A stretch of DNA of 64,000 bases, from positions 27,980 through 91,979 of the forward strand of contig NZ_AQPN01000078.1 in the NCBI RefSeq assembly GCF_000403135.1, read 5' to 3'. The notes under the pieces were generated by a model. That model was not told where the DNA came from, ran no database searches, and worked only from the letters and a program-made list of their open reading frames with translations. Of this stretch, positions 35,916-45,023 are shown in pieces. How positions within the stretch are numbered: position 1 is the first letter of the stretch; each line of letters starts with the position of its first letter. The position numbers and the translations under genes are program-made. This DNA is from Arcticibacter svalbardensis MN12-7. GTDB taxonomy: Bacteria; Bacteroidota; Bacteroidia; Sphingobacteriales; Sphingobacteriaceae.

Positions 35916-36121
35916 ATACTACAACAACTGCTGTCATAAAAATAGAAAAATAGTAAGAGACAAAAGCTAATGATCATTTCGTATTCAACATGACTGAACG
36001 ACTAACATTTCTAAATTTTCATAAAAACATTATTAGCAAGATAGTAACACATTAATTATTGAGATGGATTAATAGGACAGGTATCAGATAGGATCTTAAC
36101 TGATTAAGCGTCCAGTCGTTT

Positions 36122-36682
36122 TTAATACGTTGTTGTGTAGCTCTTATAAATTACATTGATTTTTAGGTCCTGCCAACCTGATTTCGTATAGATGCGCTTA
36201 TTGAAGAAAATACTAACATCATTATCACTTAGAATCAAAATTTTAGAGGGTGAGACAAAATCTAATAAAGATTTATCCGGAACTATAATTTCAGTAAAAT
36301 CTTTATTTATATGGAACTTTCCATAGCTTGCTTTTTTAGCGTACACTACTTTAATTTCAGGATTATATATATCTGAGGGCTCCGCATACAAAAAGTATGG
36401 TTCAGGCCAAAAGTGGGAATATAAATTATAACCGTCGGTTCCGATTAGTTCCAGTTGCGCAGTTTTGATATCTGGAATTTCTTGTAAAAGATCAATAGAT
36501 TCAAATCCATCGAAATTTATGTCTACTGGATGATCTGCATACGCTGATATAGGATTGTACTTACCCTTCAGTACTTCGGCATTACTCAATTCTTCAGACT
36601 TTTTGCACGACAAGACACATAACAAGATCAGTGTGGCCAAAAAAGCAGTTGTAATTCGCAAATCTTTATTCAAGGATTCCAT
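36122..36682 (-). CDS. Hypothetical lipoprotein
   Basis: A 186-residue protein with an N-terminal signal (hydrophobic ITTAFLATLILLCVLSC; the Cys at about 26 is followed by KKSEE, a typical Bacteroidota lipoprotein start). The remainder is a small globular domain rich in Tyr, Asp and Ile without a motif I recognise. It stands alone, divergent from the sigma-factor pair. The function is unknown. Confidence 0.65.
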   Translation of the reverse strand: MESLNKDLRITTAFLATLILLCVLSCKKSEELSNAEVLKGKYNPISAYADHPVDINFDGFESIDLLQEIPDIKTAQLELIGTDGYNLYSHFWPEPYFLYAEPSDIYNPEIKVVYAKKASYGKFHINKDFTEIIVPDKSLLDFVSPSKILILSDNDVSIFFNKRIYTKSGWQDLKINVIYKSYTTTY

Positions 36683-37054
36683 TAGTTAAATTCTTGGTAC
36701 TAGTACAAATATGATATATCCTGTCTCATAAGCTCGATTTACAAAGATAGGCAATGTAGGTTCAGGATTATTGGTAACAGCTGTAAAAATAATTTTGTCT
36801 AAAAATAGCATTGCTGCATTACCCAGATCATCATCACCTAGATGTATGGTAAAAGATGATTAATATCAAAAAAAGGTCGTTTATATGGTAAATTTGCCAA
36901 TCGCATCAAGGTAGAGTTTACTTTATACGTGACTAATTGGATCTTTTTACAGTAGCTTCTTGTATTTTAATCAAGTTTAAAATCTGTAAAAAAATTATTT
37001 TATATTTTCTCTAAGTTTTTCTCCTACTATACGACTAATTATTAAACAACGTTT
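36683..37054. other. Intergenic stretch without recognised features
   Basis: The sequence is AT-rich between the divergent lipoprotein and sigma-factor genes. I see no ORF, strong hairpin or full TAnnTTTG box close to either start. Confidence 0.5.
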
Positions 37055-37534
37055 TTGAAAGAGCAATTTTCATTACTGATAGCAAATCATCAAGGTCTTA
37101 TTTTTAAAGTATGCAATATGTATTGCAATAACAAGGAGGATAAGGAAGACCTTTTTCAGGACATTGTTTTACAACTATGGCGGTCCTTTCCGTCATTTAA
37201 AGGAGATGCCAAGGTATCTACCTGGATGTACCGTATTGCTATTAACAATGCGATTACGCGCTTAAGAAAAGAAACGAAAAGAGAAAAGTTTTCAGGTTTA
37301 AATGATGAAGCTTTTGAAGTTATGGTTGAAGAAAACGCTATAGATGAAAAGGCTTTGATGATGTATGAAGCCATAAAAAAGCTTACAGAGGTAGAGCGCG
37401 CGCTATCCATGCTCTACTTAGATAATTGCAGTTACAAAGAAATTGCTGAGGTTATGGGCCTATCAGAAACAAACGTAGGTTTTAAGCTGAATAAAATAAA
37501 GGCCAAATTAAGATCACTCGTAATAATTGTATAA
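37055..37534 (+). CDS. ECF-type RNA polymerase sigma factor
   Basis: A 159-residue sigma-70-like protein. Region 2 is visible as EDLFQDIVLQLWRSFPSFKG followed by STWMYRIAINNAITRLRKE (-10 recognition). Region 4 is a helix-turn-helix in LDNCSYKEIAEVMGLSETNV followed by KLNKIKAKLR. There is no extra domain. The start is TTG at 37055, chosen because MKEQFSLLIANHQGLIF is the usual ECF start. The membrane protein that follows at once may be its anti-sigma partner. Confidence 0.9.
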   Translation: MKEQFSLLIANHQGLIFKVCNMYCNNKEDKEDLFQDIVLQLWRSFPSFKGDAKVSTWMYRIAINNAITRLRKETKREKFSGLNDEAFEVMVEENAIDEKALMMYEAIKKLTEVERALSMLYLDNCSYKEIAEVMGLSETNVGFKLNKIKAKLRSLVIIV

Positions 37535-37535
37535 T

Positions 37536-38186
37536 ATGGAACTGGATGAATTTAAAAATTACTGGAAAACAATTCAGGATAAAGAATTTACACAACAAGA
37601 ACTAACAAACGAAAAATTAGACCAGATTATTATGAAAACAACAGACACTTTAGACTACTTACAAAAAACATCGGCTTACTGGATCAGGACAAATAATACT
37701 AATGTCCAAAAGCTTAAAGGTTTGCTTATACCTTTTTTGCTGGTCATCATATTGAAGGCATTTTTAATGGCTGACAAAACTGAAACTATTGAGGCATTTG
37801 CAATAAACATAGGTACATCATTAATATACATGGCAATTATTCTAATTCACTATTTCACAACCGTTTGGATATTTAAACGGCAACAAGAAATATTTACCTT
37901 GAATAATACGAAAAATTTGAAAGAAACAGTTGCAAAAATTATTGATGATTTTACAAAATATTATGTGAAATTCAACATCATTTACATGTTTCTTTACCCG
38001 GCTTATTTTTATTCTATAATTAAGTTTATAACTTTTTGGACCCCATCTACAAATATTCTTTTGCTAACGTGTGCACTATTAACCATTTTTACATTAGCAA
38101 TAGGACATTTATTACACATACTAAAATACAGTGACAAGATAAAATCATTGAAGACTAACTTAAAAGAGCTGAAGGAAGATTTTTAA
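37536..38186 (+). CDS. Membrane protein partnered with the sigma factor
   Basis: A 216-residue protein: a cytoplasmic N-terminus of about 55 residues (MELDEFKNYWKTIQDKEFTQ, LDQIIMKTTDTLDYLQKTS), then about four hydrophobic segments (GLLIPFLLVIILKAFL; SLIYMAIILIHYFTTVW; IYMFLYPAYFYSIIKFI; ILLLTCALLTIFTLAIGHLL), and a charged tail. The ATG at 37536 is one base past the sigma stop; a TTG at 37527 would overlap. Position and topology suggest control of the sigma factor, but no known anti-sigma domain is recognised. Confidence 0.75.
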   Translation: MELDEFKNYWKTIQDKEFTQQELTNEKLDQIIMKTTDTLDYLQKTSAYWIRTNNTNVQKLKGLLIPFLLVIILKAFLMADKTETIEAFAINIGTSLIYMAIILIHYFTTVWIFKRQQEIFTLNNTKNLKETVAKIIDDFTKYYVKFNIIYMFLYPAYFYSIIKFITFWTPSTNILLLTCALLTIFTLAIGHLLHILKYSDKIKSLKTNLKELKEDF

Positions 38187-38347
38187 TCAACACATGCGCG
38201 AATGACCATTTATTGCTCCGTTTATCAGCCGGTTACTCTACATAAAATTTTCAAAAAACAGTCGTTTTCTTAGACAATGCAATATAGACTTTTCATGAAT
38301 TCGTTGTGGCTCAATTCATGAACTCGTTTTAACCTTTACATAACTAG

Positions 38348-39142
38348 CTAGATCTGCGAATACCCCGTAGGTTGGAGAAATGTAGACGTTATATTGGATA
38401 TAAGCTTTGAGTTTGCATATTCAGGAATTACACTTATTTTCTTCCATTCAGGATCAGCACCAAAAGACTTCCAGTGCTGGTCGTGCTCGGCCATATCATC
38501 GAAGGTAACCATATAAATAAGGTTAGGACGGGCCTCTCCTATGATCGTTTCTCCAAAGAAAACTGGCTTAAAACCTAGCCGTTTGAAAATGTTAATCTCC
38601 CCAGCATCATTGAACATCTCACGTTTTTTTGTTCCTGCCGCCTCATTCGCATGCTCATATCTACGCAGCTCGAAAATACGTTTATTCTTCGGTGGGAGCT
38701 CTAGGCCAGGCATGTTTTTAAAGGCTTTAAGTAAGGAACTATTTATACGCTCATAAGCCGGTTCTGTTGCCGGAGCATTCAAATATGCAGCTCCTTCAGT
38801 AATATAGCGTTTATCCTGTTCAAGCCTATTATTTATCGTTTCAAAATCCTGTAGCGATTGATAAGGGATTAGCGCAATCAACATCGATTGTCCTGAAGGC
38901 TTAAGTTCGGTAAATACACCGACGTTTTTGATACCTAATTTATTCAAGGCAGAAATTGCCGCTTTTTCAAAATAGTCTTCCACTAGGCTCTGCTGGTTCG
39001 CATCCTTTAATGTATAGGTTCTAAGTTCATAATATAGGAATGTCTTATTTTTAGGTTTAAGTTGAGTAAATCCAATCCGAGGTAGTAATGCTGAAGCAGC
39101 ACTGCTTAGGATCGTTGTCTTTACGAAAAAACGTCTTTTCAT
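38348..39142 (-). CDS. NIPSNAP-family exported protein
   Basis: A 264-residue protein with an N-terminal signal MKRRFFVKTTILSSAASALL whose twin Arg and hydrophobic tail fit Tat export. Two NIPSNAP (ferredoxin-like) domains follow: one begins YYELRTYTLKDAN, the second FELRRYEHANEAAG and runs to DDMAEHDQHWKSFGADPEWK. Family members often accompany sugar or lipid metabolism, but no reaction is established. The start at 39142 places the twin-Arg signal at the N-terminus; a start at 39166 would precede it with eight extra residues. Confidence 0.82.
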   Translation of the reverse strand: MKRRFFVKTTILSSAASALLPRIGFTQLKPKNKTFLYYELRTYTLKDANQQSLVEDYFEKAAISALNKLGIKNVGVFTELKPSGQSMLIALIPYQSLQDFETINNRLEQDKRYITEGAAYLNAPATEPAYERINSSLLKAFKNMPGLELPPKNKRIFELRRYEHANEAAGTKKREMFNDAGEINIFKRLGFKPVFFGETIIGEARPNLIYMVTFDDMAEHDQHWKSFGADPEWKKISVIPEYANSKLISNITSTFLQPTGYSQI

Positions 39143-39166
39143 AATAGATGTCAATTTAACAAACAT

Positions 39167-39442
39167 AAATTTTACAAGGATAACGATTGTATTTATTTGA
39201 AAGTTTCAATTCACCGGTTTATAATTTCCTACCCTGTCGTATACTGAGAGCGACCCGTCTATATCCACTCTCCCTCCCTTGCTCGCTGCTTGCTCCTCAG
39301 TCCACCCTTCTAGCTTCGCCTCGAGACGAACAACCAAAGGGTAACCAAGCCAGAAACAACGAACAACCCAAGAAGCAAGTATACACCCGTTACCTACCTA
39401 CCTCCTTTCTGTCAACTTCTCTATATAAGATTCATATAAATA
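39167..39442. other. Compositionally odd intergenic stretch
   Basis: The forward strand is pyrimidine-rich then purine/AC-rich and clearly more GC-rich than its surroundings. ACGAACAACC occurs twice 37-40 bases apart (around 39318 and 39357), and the reverse strand has GAGCAAG twice nearby. A forward ORF of 124 codons spans it but runs into the 3' end of the dehydrogenase gene and looks non-protein-like. I recognise no RNA. Confidence 0.4.
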
Positions 39443-39482
39443 AAAAAAGCGCCCTACCTCATTCGAGACAGACCGCTTTTTT
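39443..39482. terminator. Terminator after the GapN-like gene
   Basis: AAAAAAGCG pairs with CGCTTTTTT, with an inner CT-t/g-CTC to GAG pairing. The run of T on the reverse strand serves the dehydrogenase gene ending at 39503; the forward strand also has a T-run. Confidence 0.6.
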
Positions 39483-39502
39483 AAAAATCCTTTATTTTAT
39501 GA

Positions 39503-41125
39503 TTAAAAAATATACTTCGTACTTAAGAAATTTGACGTGTTTTCACTCACAATCTCATTAAGTAATTGTTTATTCGTCTCGTTCATCTTTGTAGCAACCA
39601 ATGACCGCATAGAGAACGACCTTAACGCATCAACTACCGACAAGGTTCCCTCTGCACTATCTTTCCTTCCTGTAAATGGAAATGCATCCGGACCACGTTG
39701 ACACTGGCAATTTAGATTCACACGACTTACCAGGTTGACCAGAGGGTCAATCAATACAGAAAGCTCTTCTGAATCATTACTGAAGATACTCACCTGTTGA
39801 CCATGTGTTGATTCGATCAGGTATTCGATAGGTTCATCAACATCAGAATAAGACACAACCGGAATAATAGGTCCGAATTGCTCTTCCCTGTACAGCTTCA
39901 TGTTCTTATTCACCGGATAAACTATAGCTGGGTACACGAACGATTCAAATGATTCACCTCCATGCTCATTGATCACTTTTGCACCATTCGCAATAGCATT
40001 GTCAATACATTCCTTTAAATAAGCTGGTTTACCAGGCTCTGGAAGCGGAGTTAAAGTAACACCTTTTTCCCATGGCATGCCATATTTAAGTTTAGATACT
40101 TCGGCGGATAGTAATTGCAGGAATTCGTCAACAACTTTTTCGTGGACGTATATGATCTTTAAAGCGGTACAACGTTGCCCATTGAACGACAAGGAACCTA
40201 AAACGATCTCACTAACGGCTAGTTTAATATCGGCATTTGGGGTAACGATAGCTAAATTCTTAGCATCCAGTCCCAATATTGCACGTAAACGATTCACCTT
40301 AGGGTGAAGTTTTTTCAGCTCATTAGCAACCTTACTGGAGCCAATAAGTGTCAGCACATTGATCTTTCCTGACTTCATCAGTTCAGGAACAATGGTTGCT
40401 CCACGGCCGTAAATTGTATTGACTACTCCTTTTGGAAAACACTCTTTAAACGCATTCAACAAGGGATAAAACAATAACGTTCCATGCTTAGGTGGTTTAA
40501 ACATAATGGTATTGCCCATTATTAAAGCAGGAATCAGGGTAGTGAAGGTTTCGTTTAATGGATAATTAAAAGGTCCCATACACAATACTACACCAAGTGG
40601 TGATCGTCTGATCTGTGCAATGATGCCTTGTTCTATTTCGAAACGGGATGACTGACGATCTACGTCTTTCAATGCGTCGATAGTAGCATAGATATATTCA
40701 ACCGTACGGTCAAATTCTTTAATTGAATCTGCAAAAGATTTACCAATTTCCCACATGATCAGCTTGACAACGATGTCTTTCTGTGCGATCATCATTTTAG
40801 TAAAGTGCTCTACGTGATGGATCCTATCGGCTACACTCATGGTAGGCCATTGTCCGCGACCGTTATTATAAGCGGCAACAGCGGCATCCAGAGAGGACAT
40901 AGCCTCTTCTTGCGTACAAATGGGATAAGTACCTATCAGCTTTCTTTTATAACCTTCAGCGGTCTTTATACATACTGGAGAGTAAACGGAATGTACATCA
41001 CCATTCCATGGTTTCATTTCTCCATTACTCAGATATTCCCGTTGATGGACTTCATCGATAAGGAATTCTGAAGGAATCTGGCTTTCCTCAACAAATATTG
41101 ACTCCAAATTTAACTTTTCACTCAT
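39503..41125 (-). CDS. GapN-like aldehyde dehydrogenase (NADP-dependent GAPDH type)
   Basis: A 540-residue aldehyde dehydrogenase. The nucleophile is Cys319 in NGQRCTALK, the oxyanion Asn is 187 in GPFNYPLNE, and EEQFGP (414-419) is present. The stretch RGPDAFPFTGRKDS (477-490) is close to non-phosphorylating glyceraldehyde-3-phosphate dehydrogenases. The general-base Glu expected 34 residues before the Cys (ELGGK motif) is Gly285 (ILGLDAKN). N- and C-terminal extensions make it longer than the usual 475-500 residues. It stands alone, with a promoter box and a palindrome upstream. Confidence 0.85.
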   Translation of the reverse strand: MSEKLNLESIFVEESQIPSEFLIDEVHQREYLSNGEMKPWNGDVHSVYSPVCIKTAEGYKRKLIGTYPICTQEEAMSSLDAAVAAYNNGRGQWPTMSVADRIHHVEHFTKMMIAQKDIVVKLIMWEIGKSFADSIKEFDRTVEYIYATIDALKDVDRQSSRFEIEQGIIAQIRRSPLGVVLCMGPFNYPLNETFTTLIPALIMGNTIMFKPPKHGTLLFYPLLNAFKECFPKGVVNTIYGRGATIVPELMKSGKINVLTLIGSSKVANELKKLHPKVNRLRAILGLDAKNLAIVTPNADIKLAVSEIVLGSLSFNGQRCTALKIIYVHEKVVDEFLQLLSAEVSKLKYGMPWEKGVTLTPLPEPGKPAYLKECIDNAIANGAKVINEHGGESFESFVYPAIVYPVNKNMKLYREEQFGPIIPVVSYSDVDEPIEYLIESTHGQQVSIFSNDSEELSVLIDPLVNLVSRVNLNCQCQRGPDAFPFTGRKDSAEGTLSVVDALRSFSMRSLVATKMNETNKQLLNEIVSENTSNFLSTKYIF

Positions 41126-41219
41126 AGTCGTGTTTGATTTTTTATTTGCACATGTACCGTATCAGAAATCGGATTTTTTATAAAAATCAAGACTACCTGA
41201 AACGCAACGTAACAGCTTA

Positions 41220-41235
41220 CAAATATACGCGTATA
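41220..41235 (-). promoter_or_regulatory. GapN-gene promoter box overlapped by a perfect palindrome
   Basis: Reverse strand 41220-41227 is TATATTTG, a full -7 match. The palindrome TATACGCGTATA at 41224-41235 overlaps its upstream half, a position where a bound repressor would block transcription. The distance to the ATG is about 95 bases. Confidence 0.45.
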
Positions 41236-41375
41236 GGTAAAATCTTCGTCCTTTGAATGTAATGACTTGAGGTTATAAGGAATCGGAAAGAGAATTTTCA
41301 GTTACTAAAAAAAAGCAAATCGCACCTGTAATACCGATCAGCCAAGCAAAGAAAAACAAAATACATGACGCAAAA

Positions 41376-41405
41376 AGGCCTCCTGTAAATGAATACAGGA
41401 GGCCT
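41376..41405 (-). terminator. Terminator after exuT
   Basis: A 12-bp perfect stem AGGCCTCCTGTA/TACAGGAGGCCT with a six-base loop is followed on the reverse strand by TTTTT. It closes the kdgA-exuT unit. The remainder of 41126-41492 holds the GapN promoter and nothing else recognised. Confidence 0.88.
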
Positions 41406-41492
41406 TTATTTAAAACTTTATTATTGATAATAAACGCTTGTTGCAACGATCAGGAAAAAACAAATTGTCGCCCTGATCAAGCTTCAGTTAGT

Positions 41493-42935
41493 CTATAAAT
41501 CAGTAATAGGTGAATACTTAGGAACCAAAGACTTCATGACAACCCATCCGATAAGGTACGATACCGCACATACTGAAAAGATAATAAAGTATCCAGATTC
41601 TATGCCTTTAAAGCCCATAAACACCATTTGTGTCTCGTTTGAATAATCAAACAGCATACCAGAACCCTTATTGATAAAGAATGAACCTATACCACCTGCC
41701 ATACCACCTATACCAGTGATTGTACCAATCGCTTTCCTGGGAAACATATCACTAACTGTGGTGAATATATTCGCTGACCAAGCCTGATGTGCAGCTCCGG
41801 CAATACCGATGATAATAACCGGTATCCAGTAAGTTATATGACCTAACGGTTGTGCCAATAGAGCCAGAAGAGGGAAAAATGCAAAAATAAGCATCGATTT
41901 CATACGGCCTGCATATGGATCCATTCCTTTCTTATCCACGAAGTAGGTTGGTAACCATCCTCCGATAATTGATAGTAATGTGATCATGTAAAGTAGAAAC
42001 AATGGCAATGCACTTTGAGTCGAATCCATACCGTACACAGAGCTTAAATAAGCCGGTGTCCAGAATAAGAAAAACCACCATACACCATCGGTCATAAATT
42101 TACCAAATGCAAATGCCCAGGTCTGTTTGTATTTAAAACACTCTGTAAATGTGACTCCCTTTTCAGGAATTCCATCAGGATTAGCTACAAATTTCTTATC
42201 AAATATTACATCCTGTTGGATATACGCAAGCTCGGCAGTGCTTATTTTAGGATTTACCTCTGGTTTCTTGTAAATTAAGACCCAGAATCCCATCCACACA
42301 AAGCCTAGTGCACCGATAATGATGAAAGCCATTTCCCATCCATAAGCTTTAGCGATAAAAGGAACTGTTATTGGTGCAGCAAGTGCTCCAACAGTGGCTC
42401 CAGCGTTAAAGATACTGGTAGATAATGCTCTGTCTTTCTTTGGAAAGTATTCTGCTGTAGCTTTAATAGCTGCTGGAAAGTTTCCGGCTTCTCCTATTGC
42501 TAATACAAAACGTGCAAATATGAATAACGTCACACTCACAGTAATAACCATTCCTGTATTATCAACCATAGCAATGTGATGTCTGGCTTCTTCAAACCCT
42601 ACGAACCAGTTGCCTGTAGTAATACCTGATGTGGCGATTCCGCAGAATGCATGTAGACAAGCTCCGAATGACCATATTCCGATGGCCAGCAGAAAACCTT
42701 TCTTTGTGTCTAACCAATCGACTAAACGACCGGCAAACAACATACTTACTGCATAAAAAATAGAAAATAAGGCAGTTATATTTCCGTAATCATTATTTGT
42801 CCAGTGGAACTCAGGAGCGATAAAGTCTGTCCATGTTAAGGAAAGTACTTGTCTGTCCAGATAGTTAATTGTTGTAGCAAAAAACAACAAGGAACAAATT
42901 GTCCACCTGTAATTGCCTATTTTGTCTTTACCCAT
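41493..42935 (-). CDS. exuT: Hexuronate transporter, MFS (ExuT-like)
   Basis: A 480-residue major facilitator with twelve predicted membrane segments. It has the anion:cation symporter start YRWTICSLLFFATTINYLDRQ and the loop FLAIGIWSFGACLHAF, typical of ExuT/GudP-type carriers that bring in galacturonate or glucuronate with protons. An extra loop of about 25 residues (SGITTGNWFVGFEEARHHIA) lies between early segments, as in Bacteroidota members. It lies 29 bases after kdgA, in the middle of uronate catabolic genes. Confidence 0.9.
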   Translation of the reverse strand: MGKDKIGNYRWTICSLLFFATTINYLDRQVLSLTWTDFIAPEFHWTNNDYGNITALFSIFYAVSMLFAGRLVDWLDTKKGFLLAIGIWSFGACLHAFCGIATSGITTGNWFVGFEEARHHIAMVDNTGMVITVSVTLFIFARFVLAIGEAGNFPAAIKATAEYFPKKDRALSTSIFNAGATVGALAAPITVPFIAKAYGWEMAFIIIGALGFVWMGFWVLIYKKPEVNPKISTAELAYIQQDVIFDKKFVANPDGIPEKGVTFTECFKYKQTWAFAFGKFMTDGVWWFFLFWTPAYLSSVYGMDSTQSALPLFLLYMITLLSIIGGWLPTYFVDKKGMDPYAGRMKSMLIFAFFPLLALLAQPLGHITYWIPVIIIGIAGAAHQAWSANIFTTVSDMFPRKAIGTITGIGGMAGGIGSFFINKGSGMLFDYSNETQMVFMGFKGIESGYFIIFSVCAVSYLIGWVVMKSLVPKYSPITDL

Positions 42936-42964
42936 TTAAATATTAGTTTGTGGTTAGCGGCAAT

Positions 42965-43627
42965 TTAGTGTTTGATAGACTTGATTGTTTCCATAACCTG
43001 TTTGGTTAATACAATCAGTTCATCATACTTTTTATTTTCCATGATGTCTTTGGTTACGAGTTTACTTCCCATACCCACTGCACAAACACCAGCTTTAAAC
43101 CAACCAGCAATATTCTCACGTTCTAAATCAACGCCGCCTGTAGGCATGAACAATAATTTAGGGAACAATTCTTTAATTCCGGAAAGGAATGATGGGCCTA
43201 AAAGGTTACCTGGGAATAATTTAACAAATGTTGCTCCCATGTTTTCTGCTTTGATAATTTCAGTAGGAGTCATACATCCGGGAACCCATAACATACCGTT
43301 TTTATCAGAAACTTCAGCTACATCTTCAACAAGTCCGGGGCTAATAATATAGTCCGCTCCTTCGTCAATAAATGACTGTGCTGTTGCTGCATCTTTAATT
43401 GTACCGATACCTAAATACATACCTTTAAGTTCAGCATCGCAAACTTTACGCATTGCCTTAAAGTTTGCAAAAGCTGCTTCTCCACGGTTTGTGTATTCTA
43501 CCGCTCTGATGCCAGCAGTATATAATGCTTTTAATAAATCGATACTTACTTGTGTGTCTTTGTTAAAATAAAGTGGTAAAATTCCTTGTGCAGGAATAAC
43601 TTTTAAAACTTCTTCTTTCTTACTCAT
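42965..43627 (-). CDS. kdgA: KDPG / 4-hydroxy-2-oxoglutarate aldolase
   Basis: Cleaves 2-keto-3-deoxy-6-phosphogluconate to pyruvate and glyceraldehyde 3-phosphate, the last step of uronate breakdown. The TIM-barrel marks are VEYTNRG (catalytic Glu), GIGTIKDAA and FVKLFPGN with the Schiff-base lysine. Starting at 43627 (MSKKEEVLKV) gives 220 residues, near the family length; an upstream ATG at 43660 is unlikely. It is the first gene of a two-gene unit with exuT and is divergent from kdgK. Confidence 0.92.
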   Translation of the reverse strand: MSKKEEVLKVIPAQGILPLYFNKDTQVSIDLLKALYTAGIRAVEYTNRGEAAFANFKAMRKVCDAELKGMYLGIGTIKDAATAQSFIDEGADYIISPGLVEDVAEVSDKNGMLWVPGCMTPTEIIKAENMGATFVKLFPGNLLGPSFLSGIKELFPKLLFMPTGGVDLERENIAGWFKAGVCAVGMGSKLVTKDIMENKKYDELIVLTKQVMETIKSIKH

Positions 43628-43733
43628 TGTTTTAGAATTTTTAGGAAATATATTGAGCATAAATGTATAAAATTTAGTTTAGGTTTAATTTAAACATGAC
43701 TAGAATCATATATTAGAGGAGAATGTTATTTTA

Positions 43734-43884
43734 CTAAAGTATCAACAAAAAGAATGTTTTGTTACAAAAATGGAAATAAATAGAATTGTTTAATTCCTTA
43801 AGTAGGTTCGGAAACGATTGCGTAATATTTTAATAAAAGATGTGACAAAATCGGAGCCTGTGTGACTTTAATAAAGTAATTTTG
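43734..43884. promoter_or_regulatory. Divergent kdgA/kdgK control region with a LacI-type operator
   Basis: Reverse 43734-43741 is TACTTTAG (one mismatch to TAnnTTTG) for kdgA; forward 43877-43884 is TAATTTTG for kdgK. Between them 43808-43823 reads TCGGAAACGATTGCGT, whose reverse complement ACGCAATCGTTTCCGA resembles LacI/PurR-type operators with a central CG. A second, similar site lies upstream of the GH28 gene. A 13-bp palindrome GTTTAATTTAAAC at 43683-43695 is also present. Confidence 0.5.
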
Positions 43885-43931
43885 GTAATTATATTCATAA
43901 ACCGTTATAATATTAATTTTATAGTTTTAAG

Positions 43932-44957
43932 ATGTCTAAAAAAGTAGTAACCCTTGGAGAGATCATGATGCGTCTTTCCACCCCAGGATTTGAGCGTTTT
44001 GTTCAGGCTGATTCTTTTGATGTTACCTATGGTGGCGGAGAAGCAAACGTTGCTGTAGCAATATCAAATTACGGTCTTGACGGCGTATTTGTATCTAAAG
44101 TTCCTGATAATGCATTAGGACAAGCGGCTATTAATCACATCCGCCGTTACGGTGTTGACACGCAATATGTCGCTCGTGGTGGAAAAAGATTAGGTATTTA
44201 TTTCCTGGAGACAGGTGCTTCTGCACGTGCATCTCAGGTTGTATATGACCGTGCAGATGCTTCAATTGCTGACGCTGAAATATCAGATTTTGACTTTGAT
44301 AAAATATTTGAAGGTGCTGATTGGTTCCATACTACAGGTATTACTCCTGCATTAAGCGACAAAGCAGCTGCTCTTACTCTTGCTGCTTTAAAGGCTGCAA
44401 AAGCAAAGGGAATTACAACTAGTATCGACCTTAACTACCGTAAAAAACTTTGGAGTAAAGATAAAGCCAAAGAAGTGATGACTGAGCTTTGTAAATATGT
44501 TGATGTATGTATCGGAAATGAAGAAGATGCTGAAACTACATTAGGATTTAAAAGCCATGGTACTGACATTACAAAAGGTGAATTGAATTTGGACGGATAC
44601 AAAGATGTATTCCAACAAATGAAAGAAAAATTCGGATTCAAATATATTGCTTCTACTCTTCGCGTAAGCCACAGTGCTTCTGATAATGGATGGTCTGCAT
44701 TGGTATATGATGGAACTGAATTTTATAATACTAAAAAATACGAAGTTCGTATAGTTGACCGTGTTGGTAGTGGTGACTCATTCGCAAGTGGATTCATTTA
44801 TGGATTAGTAACTGGTTTACCAATGGGAGAAGCTGCTGAATTTGGTGTTGCTGCTTCTGCATTGAAACACACTATTCCAGGTGACCTTAACCATGCTACT
44901 TTAGCAGAAGTAAGTACCTTGATGAAGGGTGATGCTTCAGGTCGCGTTCAGAGATAA
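43932..44957 (+). CDS. kdgK: 2-Keto-3-deoxygluconate kinase, PfkB family
   Basis: A 341-residue sugar kinase. PfkB marks are the early GGGEANVAVA and the late catalytic DRVGSGDSFASGFIYG with the base Asp. It phosphorylates 2-keto-3-deoxygluconate from KduD or uronate dehydratases to KDPG, the substrate of the divergent kdgA product. A strong terminator follows, then the YhcH gene. Confidence 0.9.
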   Translation: MSKKVVTLGEIMMRLSTPGFERFVQADSFDVTYGGGEANVAVAISNYGLDGVFVSKVPDNALGQAAINHIRRYGVDTQYVARGGKRLGIYFLETGASARASQVVYDRADASIADAEISDFDFDKIFEGADWFHTTGITPALSDKAAALTLAALKAAKAKGITTSIDLNYRKKLWSKDKAKEVMTELCKYVDVCIGNEEDAETTLGFKSHGTDITKGELNLDGYKDVFQQMKEKFGFKYIASTLRVSHSASDNGWSALVYDGTEFYNTKKYEVRIVDRVGSGDSFASGFIYGLVTGLPMGEAAEFGVAASALKHTIPGDLNHATLAEVSTLMKGDASGRVQR

Positions 44958-44975
44958 GTTAATTACATTATAGAG

Positions 44976-45008
44976 ATCCGCCGTTTAGTTTAAACGGCGG
45001 ATTTTTTT
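44976..45008 (+). terminator. Intrinsic terminator after kdgK
   Basis: A 12-bp stem ATCCGCCGTTTA/TAAACGGCGGAT with loop GTT is followed by seven T. Confidence 0.92.
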
Positions 45009-45023
45009 ATTAAAACCAAAATT

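Noticed and set aside
39187..39561. Forward ORF of 124 codons in the gap after the NIPSNAP gene
   Set aside because: It has unusual composition and no family pattern, passes through a terminator hairpin, and runs into the 3' end of the opposite dehydrogenase gene.
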